This document shows positions 36,801 to 48,511 of a stretch of DNA of 64,000 nt, piece by piece. The notes below the pieces were generated by a model that was not told the DNA's origin, ran no database searches, and was given only the letters and a program-made list of their open reading frames with translations. Numbering within the stretch: position 1 is the first letter of the stretch; every line of letters starts with the position of its first letter. The translations under genes were made by a program, and so were the position numbers. The DNA comes from Meandrina meandrites (taxonomy: Eukaryota > Cnidaria > Anthozoa > Scleractinia > Meandrinidae), in assembly GCA_963693305.1 (NCBI GenBank), contig OY855908.1, positions 4,764,501 through 4,828,500 of the forward strand, in the 5' to 3' direction.

Positions 36801-38675
36801 GTTTATCTTACTTGCAATATTTGCCAGACTTTATACCGTACATTCTACACTCTCAATCAACAGGTAACAGCAGTATATTTATCTGTTCATCATCTAAAGT
36901 CCTTCTCCATGATAAACCGCGTAAGCACATATCATTCACGCAAGTGTCGGCGCATCGAGTGCACAGGTTTATCAGCAAGCCGAGTTGTTATCTACGGCGG
37001 AAAATATAGCATCCGATGAACTCTAAAGAAACTACTGGAACTATGAACTAAGCAGTTGTATTAATCGCCGAGGTGAAGATGAAGTGTCTCTCTACATTGT
37101 GTAGATTTTGAGATTTCATATTTGAATTATACATCCGAAAGAAGATTTGAGACTTCAGAAATTCATTCAAAAGCGAGGCAGTTTAGTAGGGAGCACTGAA
37201 TCGTCTGTTGACTCTAACATAGATATGAGCTATGTTGTATAAGAAGGCTCTAGCGCATCAAGTAACTATTATTTATAAAGCATTGATTCCTTTTTAAAAT
37301 GAAATTTTAATGTATCCAATGTTAATATAATTTTATAGCTAAGATGCACAAAACAGCTCAGGGAAATGTAATTGCATGGCGATCTTTTGAGACAGGTGAA
37401 CATAAGACAACCCTTTTACTTCTTATAGATAACTTTTGAATATTAAATTTGATAATTATCAATTGTAAATTATTGATTATCGACTATCAATTACCCGGGT
37501 TGCTAATAATTGATTATTTGGAGGTATTTCCAGACTGATGACGTCACAAAACAACGATTTGTAGATGTGTACTGCAGTTTGTTGAAAGCACGCATTAAGT
37601 TTGTAACCACATTTTTTTGACATATACAATTTTATTTCAATTGGAAAATCCTACCTAAAATAAAAATAGCATAACCAAATGATTATTAATTTCAATGTAC
37701 TTCTTGAATTACAAGTATACTTTCACCTTCACTTATTTGTTCTTAATGTAACTAATTATAATTATATAACTTTGTTACTATTAAACAAAGACCATTCCTT
37801 AAAACCCAATGGTATAAGCAAGACATGAATTAAAAGCTGTTTGAAAACCTATAAGTGAGAAAATATCGCTGCTTTGGTTTTTCGTTGGCTATTCTGTCGG
37901 AATAAAATTATTGTTTCCATTGTGAAATACTATCAAATATGAGGGTCTTTACGGAGGGGAGGGGGGTGAAACTGGTGAATTGGTCAAATTGGTTTAGTGG
38001 AATTATTTACTGAATTAAAAATAACAAAAGATCTGAAAAAAGAAGAAAGCAAGTTAACAGATCGAGTTCTATCTGCAAATGAATGCTGACTTAATTACTT
38101 TTATTTTCGTTGTTAGAAAATTCACTTAGTACTGCCAAATGACGAACTATGTTTATGTGATAGGGTATTTCAGACGGCTAGCAATCATTTCTATTGTGAC
38201 CCTCAGTTGATATGCACTCCTCGTATTTTTCATTTTATTTTGCGATCATGTCTAGCCTATGAAAAGAGACATTTCTCGTCGCGCGCACTTCTCCATTGTA
38301 TCGCGTATAAACACACGTTGAGAAATATCCGTTTTCAAAATAACAGGCAACAAATTGTCTTTTTAAGACTTAAGAATTCTTAAGGATTCTAACTGTTCTA
38401 AGCCAGTACTGTTTGACAGTTCTGTTGTGTCATTATTGAATGTCTTCAATATTTGTTTTCGGCACCTTAGGCCATTAATAAATATTCTTTTACATATTAG
38501 ATTCTGAAATTCGACTCTGCAAAACTATTAAATAGATTTATTAGTCTAAACATTTTTAAAAAATAAATATCTAAATATTCAATTGTCACAATATAAATTG
38601 GCTTTCTGTTCGTCTTGAAAACCTGCTTTCAGACGAAATCGTCGAGAAATAATATCAGTTCAAAATAAATAAAGA
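36801..38675. other. AT-rich intergenic region
   Basis: No exon was recognised. At about 37438-37525, overlapping AATTATCAATTG/AATTGATTATT inverted motifs form an AT-rich patch. Confidence 0.45.
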
Positions 38676-38681
38676 TTTATT
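38676..38681 (-). promoter_or_regulatory. Likely poly(A) signal of FGF-C
   Basis: TTTATT on plus (AATAAA on minus) lies 22 bases after the FGF-C stop codon. Confidence 0.55.
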
Positions 38682-38702
38682 TGTCGTCAAGGTCAGCTAT
38701 CC

Positions 38703-41589
38703 TCAACTTGTCTCTCTAACTTGAATCACTGAAAGCAGGGAAGTTTTGTTATTTCTTTTGGTATGCGTGCCGTTCTTTACGTGACCATTTTTCCTCATGG
38801 ATAAGAACATCAGTTTTCGCGCATGTTTGGAGAGTGGGATGAAATGTTTATTGGACGCAAAAGTTTCAAATCCATTTGTTTCTTGCGTTTGTTGAAACAC
38901 CGTTTCTTCTGTTGGTTCATCCTGCAAAAAATAAACAAACAACACTTTGTTAAGTAAGATATATTGTTAAATAACATCTACCTTCAATCAAATTCAGTGC
39001 TTCGAGTTCTCTTCTTGGAATTTCAATTAAAGGAATTCGCAGCGAATTAATATACGCTAAATTCTGCACACCTCGTTTGAGCGGCTGTCGGGCGACAATA
39101 GATGCGAGTTGCAATAAATCAAATTAATTTTCTTTCTTTTCTTTTTTTTTAAGTTTGGTTTCACTGCGGTGAGCGCACAATTTAAATAACGCAAACGAAT
39201 TGTTTCTAATTACGACATGAGAATATTAAACGTGGGAAATCACAGGCCCCCTGAGCGAATATTTGCCCGGCATTGAATACCATCACATACACACGAATTG
39301 CACTCGGTTTTAAACATTTGGATGATTCAAGTGCGGTTATTATCGAGCTTTTCTCTCAGTGCAGTGTTCAAACGTGAAGAGGAATGTCTTCGGACCACTC
39401 CAAAAGAGGCGATCTTTTAATCGAGCTGAAAAACGTAGCCACCTTTCTCTTGAAAACAGTCGATTTCATTTTCAGATGAAAGAATGTCACTTTATAATGC
39501 GCCAGTTTATGATATTACCAATAACCCTGGTAGAGGTTAATTTACTAACACTCTAAGACCACTCAAGATTTTCACTTATGCCCAGTTATCATTTGGAGGT
39601 CTTGCGACTGGCCAGCTCAGTAATTCTCTCGCATAAGATAGAACCGGGATTTTTAAGGAGCATTTACGGTATCAAACATATTTGTTTATTTGGATGCCTG
39701 TGTCTCATCTAAACAAGTCTTGAAATAAATAGACACTTCAAATAAAGAAAAACGTCTGCGGTCGATACGGTGTTTTGAATTTCTTCCGGATAAAACTAAA
39801 AGAAAATTAGTTTCTTAATAACTTACCGTTGTGTATACTTTTCCATTGGCTGCCATGGCAACAAACAAACAGGCTTGTTTGCTGAATATTCGAACTAAAC
39901 TGCTTCCGACAGACTGGAGCTGAAGCTTAACTGCAAGTAAAAACAGTAATTGACATTCAATCAACAAATAAAGACTATTTGGTGGCTTTTCATATTAGGG
40001 AAGGAAGGCAAAATGTATAATGAAACTAATTTAAGTTTAAAAAAAAAAAAAAAAAATCGGCTGTCTTTGTCCCTGTATTGCTTGTCGACTAACTTTGGAG
40101 GCTCATTGTCCAGGCAAGGCATATTAACATATGCAGAGGACCTCTTTTAGTCATAAATACGGCGTTTAATAATCTATATTGTAATAGAACTCGAGACACG
40201 AATATTTTACCATTCAAAGCTACCCAGCAAATATTATTGCATCGCAACCGCAGTAGGTTGTTTGTCTACTTACTGTCGGGGCTCCTAGCATCTGAGGTTC
40301 CATTAATATTGCCGTCTTTGTAAACTGCTAAGAACCATCCATTTTTGTACCATAAAGAAGCGTCTGAAGTAGATGTATGTACGGCATAGCCCGAGCCGGG
40401 CAAAGTATGATTACAGCGTCTTGGAGGAGCCGTCAATAGCCTTGTATGCTTTTTGTTTCTTTGAATCGTCCTCCAGAGTCCACTGTGCGACGGCTGTGCT
40501 CCAGAATTGCCGATCGAGTACAGAACAAAGACAACTGAAATAACCTGAAATACAAAAATATCTACGTGAAAAAATGCTTCATTTGTTTTATTGGTATGAT
40601 AACTGTTTTCGCCTCGGGCAAAAGAAATTCCGTGATTTCTTTTCTTGTATGTGCGTAATATTTTTGGACCTAATGTTCGAAACAAAAAAGAGGCTACTTC
40701 AATTCTTTCACGGGTCACAGCCCACGCGAAACTTCTATAAATCGTTAAAAATTGACATGAAATTTCAGTTCACGGCATTGCGGACTACATGGTCTGATGA
40801 CACTGATACTATCTTGTCAATCTACCAACAAATTCCCCGAAATAAAAAAACACACCGTATGTCAGTCTAAGACGAGAATTAGCATTTCAGCTCGAGAGTG
40901 ATTAGGTTAAGTGGACATTTTTTGCCTTAATTTAGTCGATTTCCGGAGTTTTCTGTTGAAAAAATAGCGGTGAGCAATCGTTTCTTCTCTCTCGAAAACT
41001 CAGTTAAATTGACTCTTAAATTGTTCCAGTTCATTTTCCGTTCGTAACAGTTCATTGCTTTCTTACATCACCACGTGATCCAAAAATAGGCGATTCAGCA
41101 ATTTTGTGGAAGGCGAAATTAAGCGTTATCATTGTAATCCTGAAATACCCACGAGGGAAATTCCCTGATTCCCTTAAAACAGCGATTACAAGCTAATTTC
41201 CTGAGTAAGAAGAAACACGTGCACCAATCTTCGATTTGAAATATTGGAAAACTCTTTCAAAGCTTTCTTAATAAGAGTGTGCCTTTCAAATCAAATATTG
41301 ATTGTATACCACAAATAACAGCCCTACTTAACTGAGCAATGCCTTATCACTTGAATGTTTCAAAGCCTCAATTGCCTGTTCTAAACTTAAGTGAAAATTC
41401 TACGTAACAACTTGTTTTTACATTCCTTTCAAAGTGTTTTTGCCGTACTTAAACGTAATTTTGCAAAACGATTCCGATATTCATAAAAACGAAAAGTAAA
41501 CTTAGACTACTTTAAATTTATACAGGCAATCGTTACAATTCTCTAGCATAAAAAAAGTATGAAAATCTTTTTACCTGCAATAAACCCAT
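38703..41589 (-). CDS. Fibroblast growth factor C (secreted, 202 aa, four coding exons)
   Basis: Coding exons on minus are 41589-41575, 40544-40274, 39930-39827 and 38921-38703, with phases 0, 1, 0 and canonical borders. The 15-nt first exon encodes MGLLQ. It joins VISVVFVLYSIGNSGAQ to make a signal peptide. The core reads SLWYKNGWFLAVYKDGNINGT, then IKLQLQSVGSSLVRIFS, LFAMAANGKVYTT, TEETVFQQ, GFETFASNKHF and LSMRKNGHVKNGTHTKR. The last segment keeps the NG--KNG-xTKR pattern of the FGF C-terminal strands. In the middle exon the usual GLYLAMN is changed to CLFAMAAN, so the protein is diverged. The 104-nt middle exon and tiny first exon match FGF-A. A poly(A) signal lies just past the stop. Expected role: secreted ligand for an FGF receptor. 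Confidence 0.87.
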
Positions 41590-44500
41590 TTAAATTCCGC
41601 CTCTTCAATGTGCAGCTTTAACTGTTGAACACGACGTTATAAACTTATCCAATTCCTTCGTAGCGGAGCCTGATCGAGTTTTCCTCCGATTTCCACGTTC
41701 ACGCAGAGTTGCTCTTCGCGTGTCGAGATGTCGTTATTAATAATGTTCGAGCTCTTGTATGGTCCCTTATATTATTCTTGCAGGTTTCCTGAGCAACACG
41801 TGTAACAAAGGCAAGAGAATGACGTCATTCATCAGCGGTCATTGAATGTTCCGCCATGTTGTCATTGGGTAAGAATGTCGGTTGGAAATCTTGCAATTTT
41901 TTTACCGTTCTGAAGAGAAACCACCCACAAATACAAAGAAACAGAAAAAAAACACCCGCCGCAAATTTCTTCTTTCAACATCCTACGCATTCCTGCTAGT
42001 AAGCACGAGTTTGTTCTTCAAACGCTCAGTCGTTTAATTATATACAGAATGGCCCAAACTGCACTGTCCTTGGAGAATTAAGAAAAGGATATAAACTTAG
42101 TTGTTTTGTTGTAAAAATTTGCAAGACGAGCGTGTCTTTGCCGTATGCTTAGCTCTGCAAAAGTACAAAAGCGTTTTGTTTCTATTTTTCATAAGACAAT
42201 ATAGCGCCAATTGTAAAGGGTCAGTGATTTTGAATAGCTTGCCTCGGTCAATTAAGTGACAACTTTCGCAGCTTGGACGTATTTACATGCAAACAAAGTT
42301 GTATATTTTGTACACATTTCCTTGGGTGTACATCCATCCACAAACATTCCTGTTGTTTTTTCTCTTCAGAGCTTTCGGAAATACTTTGTTTTGGATACGT
42401 TACACTGAGTGTAGGATACGCGAATAGAGTCGATATTTTGATCGGTGTTTCTTTATATAATTATATTGGTTTTTCAAGCAACGCTGATTAATGGTTATAA
42501 GCAATTATAGCTAAGTGAAAGAGAAGTAAGAATTGGAGTCCGCAGTTACTAGCGGGCAGCCGCGGGCGTGTGTGAACTCGATTATTTTCCTGGCGGGAAA
42601 CTCGACAAGACTCCTGTTTGCCTGGTGTGATGCTTCCTTGAACTGCAAATAAATTCACCGCACGTACAAACAGGCAAAGAATTCACTGAATTGCTGGATT
42701 TCCGCGCGTTTCAAAGACAACTTCAGACTTGCGTCTTCATGGTACCTGTGAGCGAAGCACACTCATTGTACTTTGGGGGCGTCTACGATTTTGTGGCTAT
42801 TTATGGAATGCTATTTATGAATGCTGTAGCCCTTCTTCTTGTCAAAATATAGCGCTTAAGGATCCAAATAAGGAACGAAATAGCGCTGAAAGATTTAATA
42901 AATTGTGTGGAACAGATTTAAACTGACAGGCATTTTAAAACGAAAGTAATTTTCTCCTCTTGCTTTGCTACAGGTCTCATATCAACAACGGACTTCTTTC
43001 ATTCGGTGTAAGAATAGATATCCTTTTTAGCTTACGAAACTTTGTTTTATATAGGCATAGTTCCGTTTGTCAGCCAATGTAAATACGTGGGTTTTGTAAT
43101 TTGTTTAGTTTCTTAATCCTTCCCGTGTGGTTTTAGCTTCTCTGTGAATCCTGCACAGACAACAATATCACTTGGCGAAGCACTACAACAGAGTTATAAC
43201 CGAAACCGATCATAAGTGTCGGTATAACTGTGTTTTTATAAAACTAATATCGAGATTGAATTCGTACGAAAACATACTCTGTCATGATATCATAAACATC
43301 GTATCACCTCTTGATTCCGAGATTCAACGAAGTCCGCTCCTTGAATGATGCAAGATTTATTCCATCCGCCATTTTTCCCCATTGCCCATTTTGTTAGCTC
43401 AGCGGAAACTTTAATCTCGAAACGTTTAGTTGTTTCGAGATTAAAAAAACTATGCGAAGTATTTTACCTAATCTTTGTTTGAATATGGATTTTAGCACGG
43501 ACGAGAAAACGCGGCTCAAATAAAATTGGACTTGCGCCTTTTCGCTGCGAAAAGGCGTTCTATAAATTATTTCATCGTTTAGTTCAAACGCGGACCATTT
43601 CAAAAACTTAACATTTCGTATATAATTGACGTGCAATTGCACGCAAAAATGCACGCGTTAAGCTTCAGAAACTTTTATATTTCTTAACAATATTCGATAC
43701 AATTTTTCCGAAGTTTTACTATTGTGTCATGCTGAGAAACAATCACCCAGTCACGCGTGTGATAAAGTCACGTCCATAAAGCTTAATCGCCCATTTCCTG
43801 TTATTTGTTCTTACTAGTATAAAAGACTTTAACAGAGCAGACCAATTTTTCCACACAGTCGTGCATCATAAGCCTGACAATTCCGGTTTATTGAGATGCA
43901 CGATTCATCACAGGGCCCATTCCAATTTAATTTTCGTGATGAAATTGGCGAAATGTACTTAACTTTTCCTGATTTCTCAAATACTTGAGATGATTAACGC
44001 CTACATATTAATAAATCGATTAAAATTTTCCCATACGATTTTTTATTCCCGACCACTTAAGTCATCCTTGAAGATATTTTAAGGACTCACAACGTAAAGA
44101 ATTAAATTAAATCGGTTATGTTTCGTGCGCGCATGAGAGCGATGTTAGGCCCGCACGCACGCAGGTGCTTCGCGGAAAAAAGAAAACGCCTTTTATGTTG
44201 GTAGAGAAAAACCACAAAACTTTCTAATTCAGGCATAAGACGCAAAACTTCAGTAACGAAGGGCAATATTCTAGTTCCTTTTGTGCGATTTGCGAAATGG
44301 CGAAACGTGAGTTTGCAATACGCGCTTGTTCGAGAAAGAAGACACTTTAAGCCGTCACGAAAAGACGAAGTTTGAGGTCCTCAAACCTCTAGTAATTAAC
44401 TATATATTTGGCAGCGGAACGATTCGTGCATTACTCACGCCAAATTTGCACTGTAATTCTATAAAGTTTTATTTTTTTTAATTTCTTTCTTTTCTGAAGT

Positions 44501-44943
44501 TAAGCCTACCCAACAACTAGTTTGGACTAGTTTCGCGTTGGGGAAGAAAATTCTTGTGTAATATTTAGAGTCACCGTGCAATATTACGTTATCTTACACC
44601 GCATTGTGCTAAGTTTTTTACGATAAGAAACCCACTCAAAACTCAAAACAAACCATGATATATTTATTTTGTTGTCACTCCAGATAAAATGTATTCACAA
44701 TCGTTAAAAACCAAAAGAGTAAGGTGAAACGACGGGAGAAAGAAAAACAATTTCAATATATTTCTGCCTTGGGAAGATTTGAAGGCAAACGAGCTTTCGA
44801 GTGCTTACGTTGCGGATTTTCTTTGTGTCTGAATCACCGCCGAGAGTTTCACGCGCAATTAAGTTAAATAATAACATCAAGGTCTGAATAACTCAAATTC
44901 CAGCAAATTTCATCTAAAGCTGTGTCATTGTTTGTATAGTGTT
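41590..44943. other. Upstream of FGF-C, no gene seen
   Basis: It holds the presumed FGF-C promoter, with no clear TATA box in place. It also holds a perfect hairpin at 43410-43445 (TTTAATCTCGAAAC pairing with GTTTCGAGATTAAA). No protein-coding exon was recognised. Confidence 0.45.
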
Positions 44944-45085
44944 TAAGTGACAGTTTTCATCCTTGGCTGAATAGACCCACCGGCACTATTCAATATGGAG
45001 ACTTTGATAACCGATCGTACAATATTTTGTTTCAGCACGCCAGGTACTTCCCTCGCCCGACTCTCAAACAGTTGTATGGTCTGTT
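44944..45085 (-). CDS. Possible orphan terminal exon, unknown product
   Basis: On minus, TTTTTATTCAACAG is a good acceptor for an open frame reading TIQLFESRAREVPGVLKQ and onward to KMTVT-like end PRMKTVT before a TAA stop, about 46 codons. I do not recognise the family and no upstream exon could be attached. It could be a real last exon of a gene lying between here and the Kazal gene, or chance. Confidence 0.2.
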
Positions 45086-45937
45086 GAATAAAAACACACA
45101 GAAATAAATTTCCATATACTTGAACTGGTATCAACAAAACTCCTTCACACAACAAACGTAAAAGTAAAACAATTCTCTAAAAACATAAGACTAACTGTAC
45201 AATTGTCTACCATTTTATTTGACGCCAAAACTTGCGCTATTCGTGAGGTTGTCTTTTCTTCGACCAGAAGGCAAATATTGGAATGGCTGTTGATAGTCTA
45301 TCGCAGAGAAAAATTTAGTATTCCGACAAAAATAGACAAATCACGTGCACCAGCGTTAAACGCGGAAGAGGTCACGTGATGCAAGGGCTAAGCGCAGTGG
45401 AAAAGACGTTTGCTCTGATCGGTTTAAGTTACTTTCCATCTTCAAGAGTGAAAAACAAACAATAGTTTCTTCTTTTTCTTGACGTCTAAATTGAAGTCAT
45501 TCATTTTATCTAACATTGACACAAAAAACTGAAACCTCGCAAGAGTTTTTTACTGTAACAAAACGTGTTTTCAAATAAAGGTTAATAAATATGAAAGTGT
45601 CATAATCTTCGTAAGTAGGGTAACGCCCAGGGGAAAATTTCGCGTCAAACGTCTTCATCCTATCCGGGAGTCCTTGGAAAAAGGATGTGACAGGCCTACA
45701 AGGACTCCTAAGTTCGTGCCATTTGAACATTGCCGTTCTATATTGAATTTTGTCGTCCCTCCTATTTCGCTTCTTACTTGTTTCTAAAGGGCACTATATG
45801 CTGTATTAAAACAAAGTGAAAGATGAAATATTCACTGATGGTCCCGTACCCAGATCTTCTCAACCCTCGGGAGAGAACATCTGGGAGCGGCCAGAGGTCT
45901 CGGTTCCTGGCGCAGACCAGAAGGATCGCGGCCTCTG

Positions 45938-46158
45938 GGGACGAGAATGTTTAACAACTAAAGAAGCCTTGACTGTGCTCTGTTCTGTTGTAAAGCACGC
46001 AGGAAACGGCGATAGCACGAAAGAAGTGAGGGGGAAAGACGAGCCGTTAGGCGAGTGTTTCTCCCTACTTCTTGAGTGCTATCGCCGCTTCCTAAGCGCT
46101 TTACAACAGAGCAGAGCACGGTCGAGGCTTCTTTATTTGTTAAACATTCTCGTCCCCA
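45938..46158. repeat. Foldback MITE with GGGGACGAGAATG termini
   Basis: GGGGACGAGAATGTTTAACA and AGAAGCCTTGACTGTGCTCT on the left pair inverted with AGAGCACGGTCGAGGCTTCT and TGTTAAACATTCTCGTCCCC on the right; the inner parts (GGCGATAGCAC/GTGCTATCGCC) also pair. The 124-codon frame across it is a by-product. The left flank shares GCGCAGACCAGAAGGATCGC with position 341. Confidence 0.8.
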
Positions 46159-46244
46159 TTACTGTACGCTATAGACACTACCGATCCTAGCAGTATGCAG
46201 GCGGGGAAGGGGATGACTGAGGCGCCTGTCTACACAACTGACAC

Positions 46245-47527
46245 TCACTGCCTCTCTTCTGTTTCATCATCTTCGCTCTTTAAACATTCTCCTTTGTGAA
46301 TCTCCACGATCTTGGTCTTTGCAAAGCAGCTGTCACGCTTTAGTTGACACTTGTTCTTGTAAGTTCGGCCGTTGCTTCCGCATAAAGGTTCGTAAGTTAA
46401 TTCACATGTCTCCGGGCAATCATCATTCGAGAACGACATTAACGCTGTGTAAAAGTAAAATCTACAACATTAGCAAATCTTAGTTTTATTTCTAGCTAGA
46501 AAAAAATCTCCCAATTTTTGAGCTAAAGAACAAAAGTTCAAAATTTATATAAAATCGAGAGTAACCGACCGTTATTAAAAATTTCACTAGAATGATTCAT
46601 CCGATCTATTGTAGGTTTTTTAACACTAAATTTTCGGTGGCCTCTGTCCACCTTCATCAGAGTAAAAATTGCGTTCGTTAAAAGATTAGCACGCAATTTT
46701 TACTCTGATGAAGGTGGGCAGAGGCTACCGAAAATTTAATGTTAAAAAACCTACAATAGATCGGATGAATCATTCTAGTGAAATTAAGTCTACCGATCGC
46801 CACAGACAAAGTGTTATTAAAAATATTGCTTTCTAAATTTCTTTTATGTTTTAAAATATATTTTGCATGAAGGCCAAATGATTCAAGTTTAAGTCGCATT
46901 ACTTTAAAATGCTTCAATAGATAAAGAATTGCTAATTTCCTAGAGTAAAGTATTTGGTAGAATTCTTCTTCTAAGTTTAAAGCTAGTTTCAGTGTAACTA
47001 CCCGCTGATGGCCGATTCCCTCCAAGAGATGCGCCTGAAAGGAATCATGGGAGTTTTATTTAACACGTCCAAGGCTTGGCTACGCGAAATATAACTACCA
47101 TGATTCCCTGCAAGCGTGCCTTTTAAAGGGAATTGGCCGTTAGCCTGTAGCCTTGACTCGTTTCGCGAGCGGTTAAGTAGTATTTCTGTTTTTGTTTAAT
47201 AACGAAGTTTGATGTATGCTGTAGCTAGCCTGTTCCTAGCGTTCGGTTACATAATTAGCGCAGTACAGAAAACGCTGAGCACAAAATAAGGCGAGGGGTG
47301 TGGCGAGAAGGCGAAGAACACGTTCTTTCTGATCACTTCCTCGCCCCAAGCCCCATCGCCATTTTTTTCGCGCCAGTCCCATTTTCCCTGCTGCTCCACA
47401 ACTTACCGAACGCCTAAAACAGGCTATCGTTGTTGCTACACAGAAATTTCAATCATGAACAAAGCTAAAACTTACCTGGGATAAATTCCGAGAATGCGAT
47501 GAAAACGATAAGCAGTGTTCTGTTCAT
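46245..47527 (-). CDS. Secreted single-domain Kazal-type protease inhibitor (83 aa, two exons)
   Basis: Exon 1 (47527-47476) encodes the signal peptide MNRTLLIVFIAFSEFIP and ends in phase 1 at a GTAAGT donor. Exon 2 (46444-46245) follows a TTTTACACAG acceptor. The mature part has six cysteines spaced C-x3-C-x7-C-x10-C-x6-C-x13-C, with the Kazal signature PLCGSNGRTYKNKC. By alignment with classical Kazal domains the reactive-site P1 residue is the Leu in CELTYEPLC, which would favour chymotrypsin-, elastase- or subtilisin-like targets. This is an inference from position. The tail after the last Cys is acidic (SEDDETEERQ). The domain is alone, unlike multi-Kazal follistatin or agrin proteins. 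Roles in mucus, digestion or defence are guesses. The intron contains two foldback elements. Confidence 0.88.
46580..46785. repeat. Near-perfect foldback in the Kazal intron, with CTGATGA...GAAA motif in each arm
   Basis: Arms 46580-46672 and 46690-46785 are inverted copies (AATTTCACTAGAATGATTCA ... ACTCTGATGAAGGTG). In each arm CTGATGA is followed by a short potential stem (GGTGG/CCACC in the left arm read on minus) and CGAAAATTT. Confidence 0.85.
47226..47428. repeat. Foldback with TAGCCTGTT-CTAGCGTTCGGT ends in the Kazal intron
   Basis: TAGCCTGTTCCTAGCGTTCG at 47228 is matched inverted by CGAACGCCTAAAACAGGCTA ending at 47426, a terminal inverted repeat of about 22 bases. Confidence 0.65.
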
Positions 47528-48511
47528 CTCTTAGTAGCAACGGCGTTGTCTTCAAATTTAAGAAATTCGTGGGCTGAATAAAATTTGACATGAAACTGTT
47601 ATACACAGCAGCCAACAGATATAACTTGTATTCTAAGTGACAATCAGATGTGTAAAGCTGTCGACCATTTTGCCAGTATTCTCATTCCTAGAATATCTCG
47701 TTGAAAAGAAAACGATGTCCGTGGGTACGACAATGATTGCAAGTCGAAGCAATTGTCGGTTTTGTTGTAACGTCATCAATTTTCTCACAACCTTAACTGC
47801 CTTATTTACAGATCCTACAAAGTTCTTTATTTAAAAATAACATTACTTACTTAACTTAAATAACACTTGCGATGGACCAAGAGAAATTAAACCGAATCAC
47901 CGAAGCTCTCAAATTAGGAATCAACATGCCATAAAACGCAATATTTTCGTGTCGTGTGGGAAACGCAATGACCTAGCAGCCAAACACGTTGGTCCAAGCG
48001 CTGACTGAGGCCTTCGTGTTTTGTTCTTGGTATAAGGAGTACTGATTAAAGGGATTATGTCACAGCTGAGTTTCGTATATTTTATTGCGCTTTGCCAAAT
48101 ACTCCCTATGAAACTTAAGCTTCATTATAAACAAATATGTCTCCTGGGCGAACTAGCAAACGAGACTAAATTTTGAAAACTGTTCAGCCTAGCACTATTG
48201 CAAAAACCCATATCGCAATCCGTTTCAATCTTCTTTAACTTTTGTTCATTCGTGGCTTCTTTTGTACTTGCTGTGTTATTGAAATGTTCCTTTACTGTTT
48301 TAAGTGGTTATTGTTTTAATTCACCTAATTTGGCGGTAATTTTCCTGGGGAGGAGCAATACTCCAACTCGTTTCATGCTACGGACGCCAGGGTAAGTTCC
48401 GGTACGCTATGTGGGTCACTTGATGCTCTGTGCGCGCGGCGGTTTTTTGTAAATTATTAACTGCTATGCCTTCAAATGAACTGTTTTGGCCTTGTATTGT
48501 TATCAAGCCAG
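47528..48511. other. Upstream of the Kazal gene, nothing recognised
   Basis: AT-rich, with no domain match. It presumably contains the Kazal gene promoter, but no element is clear. Confidence 0.45.

Noticed and set aside
45816..46190. 124-codon plus-strand ORF
   Set aside because: It runs through a foldback MITE, and its sequence is explained by the inverted repeat.
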